A DNA stretch of 64,000 bases, from the NCBI RefSeq assembly GCF_042242105.1, contig NC_092035.1, positions 9,380,477 to 9,444,476 on the forward strand. Direction: 5' to 3'. The position numbers and the translations under genes were made by a program. Source of the stretch: Pempheris klunzingeri (lineage: Eukaryota; Chordata; Actinopteri; Acropomatiformes; Pempheridae). Below, piece by piece: positions 62,690 through 64,000 of the stretch (positions are counted from its first letter, which is position 1; every line of letters begins with the position of its first letter). The notes under the pieces were generated by a model. The model saw only the letters and a list, made by a program, of their open reading frames with translations. It searched no databases and had not been told where the DNA came from.

Positions 62690-62976
62690 ACACATGCACA
62701 TACAGGATATGCACACACACACACACAGACTAGGCTAATGTGGATCTCACGTTGATATGATGATTTAGTGGCTTTAACTTTCTCACAGAAGCAAGGGCAG
62801 AAACAGTGGAAAGAGGAGAAAAGGCTGAATATGTGTCTGATTGGGTTATAAGTACTCTCAATGGGGTCTCTGCCTCATAAAGATTATCTGTAGCACACAG
62901 AGCACAGCAAACAGTGTATGTCTCTGGCATTGGAAGGGGGGGCGGGGGGGTTGAGAGTGTGTGTGTGTGTGTGTAT
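62690..62976. repeat. Short CA and GT microsatellites
   Basis: A CA run lies at about 62711-62727 and a GT run at 62957-62976, the latter preceded by a G-rich tract (62936-62950). Confidence 0.85.
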
Positions 62977-63630
62977 GTATGTGAGACGGAGATATAGAGA
63001 GAAAGAGAAAGGCAGAGTGTGCATTCAGAAAAATTCCATCCGGAGTGTCTTCAGCTTGCAGGGATGAAGCCTGAATATTTTATTTGACTCGAGCGAGCTC
63101 AAAAGAAGACACGCAAAAAAAAAAAAAGCACCAGCTTCTAAACGAGTCGGTGCGTTTAAAGGTTCTCTACTTGACATGATTGCATCCCTCACACGTCTTA
63201 TATAGGGGTTTTGTGGTGTCAGTCCAATTATGCAATTATGTGTCTGTAATGGGGGCTTTAAAAGAGCACTCCAATCAATGCAGTGGGCATCTTAGGCCAA
63301 ACCTTCCTGCAGGAGAAGTGTGAGTCAAAGATCATTCACAAGACTTTGGTGTAACAATCAACGTACCAACGAGTGCATATGACAAATGTTGTCATGGAGA
63401 TGTTGGTGTTTTTTCCAGTGAGTAGAAGGGTAGGATCTGTGTCTACTGGTTCACATATAGGAGCATTGTATTTCTGTGTGGAGTTCACTTTTTACACCTG
63501 ACCCCCTACCTATCTAAGCCCCTAAGACATTTATGCCTGAATTTGAGTGTCCATGAAATGCGATTGTCCTGTCAGCTGTAAGTATACCTGCTTTTAGCTA
63601 CAACAGTAAGCCATCCGTCAACTCTTCTGT

Positions 63631-63945
63631 TCAACAGTTCTGTCTGTGTCCTCTCTGTCTGCTGTTGCCCTGTCCGAGCAGCATGGATTTATCACAAGAA
63701 CTGGATTTTATGATGCGTCCAAGAGGCAAATACGGCGTCTGTTCTCTCCAATGAGAATCCCCAAAAAAGTGTGTAGCTTCTGGATAAGGTTCCAGAGTAT
63801 GCAGCTCACTGAACATGTGTAGCAGTGTTAATCCCATCATGCTTCTGGCCCAGATGGGCCGGTGAGTGGGGACCACAGTGGGGATGTCATTCAGGTAGTG
63901 TAATATAAGCTGCAGATAGCTGTCTTGATCCATATACACCCCCAT
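63631..63945 (-). other. Unexplained 104-codon ORF at the right edge
   Basis: The ATG at 63945 has a favourable context (A at -3, G at +4), with an in-frame TAG two codons upstream. The frame then stays open for 104 codons. The composition is protein-like (Trp, His, Tyr spread evenly; segments such as THRPIWARSMMGLTLLHMF and HWREQTPYLPLGR), but I do not recognise a family and see no domain or signal. The opposite strand is also open over part of the same span. It could be chance, a transposon relic, or a terminal exon of a gene beyond the window. Confidence 0.15.
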
Positions 63946-64000
63946 TTTCTACTGTATCAGCTCCTCCCAGTGAATGCTGGAGCTCCCAGGACCCCGACAC

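Overview
The window is vertebrate nuclear DNA, almost certainly from a percomorph-type teleost. Genes are split by GT-AG introns, coding exons match vertebrate families residue by residue, and the non-coding part carries fish-type interspersed repeats (Tc1-like and hAT-like non-autonomous elements, CA/GT microsatellites). No bacterial, viral or CRISPR features were seen.

Four protein-coding genes fill the first 32.6 kb. (1) steap3, + strand, 5 coding exons, 3126-6931: an endosomal ferrireductase of 490 aa. (2) dbi, + strand, 4 coding exons, 8946-10223: acyl-CoA-binding protein of 86 aa. (3) sctr, - strand, 13 coding exons, about 11344-15164: a complete class B1 GPCR that by sequence and position is the secretin receptor. 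(4) cfap221 (pcdp1), + strand, 24 coding exons, 16166-32635: a ciliary central-apparatus protein of 848 aa. The order STEAP3-DBI-(TMEM37)-SCTR-CFAP221 is that of human 2q14.2, so this is a conserved block. tmem37 is not visible between dbi and sctr. sctr and cfap221 are divergent and share an intergenic promoter with an RFX X-box-like site and FOX-like sites, as expected for a motile-cilium gene.

From about 32.8 kb to the end (31 kb) I find no exon I can defend. The mammalian neighbours TMEM177 and PTPN4 do not follow. This stretch holds several MITEs, microsatellites, a degenerate tandem-repeat field near 38.9-39.5 kb, a few clean AT/homeodomain-motif-rich segments that could be conserved non-coding elements, and one unexplained 104-codon minus-strand ORF at the right edge.

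The genes do not form one pathway. They cover iron reduction in endosomes, acyl-CoA buffering, peptide-hormone signalling and ciliary beating, and are linked by ancestral synteny. The most notable items are the intact sctr gene in a ray-finned fish, the sctr/cfap221 bidirectional promoter, and a Tc1-family element with a textbook IR/DR end structure inside cfap221 intron 21.
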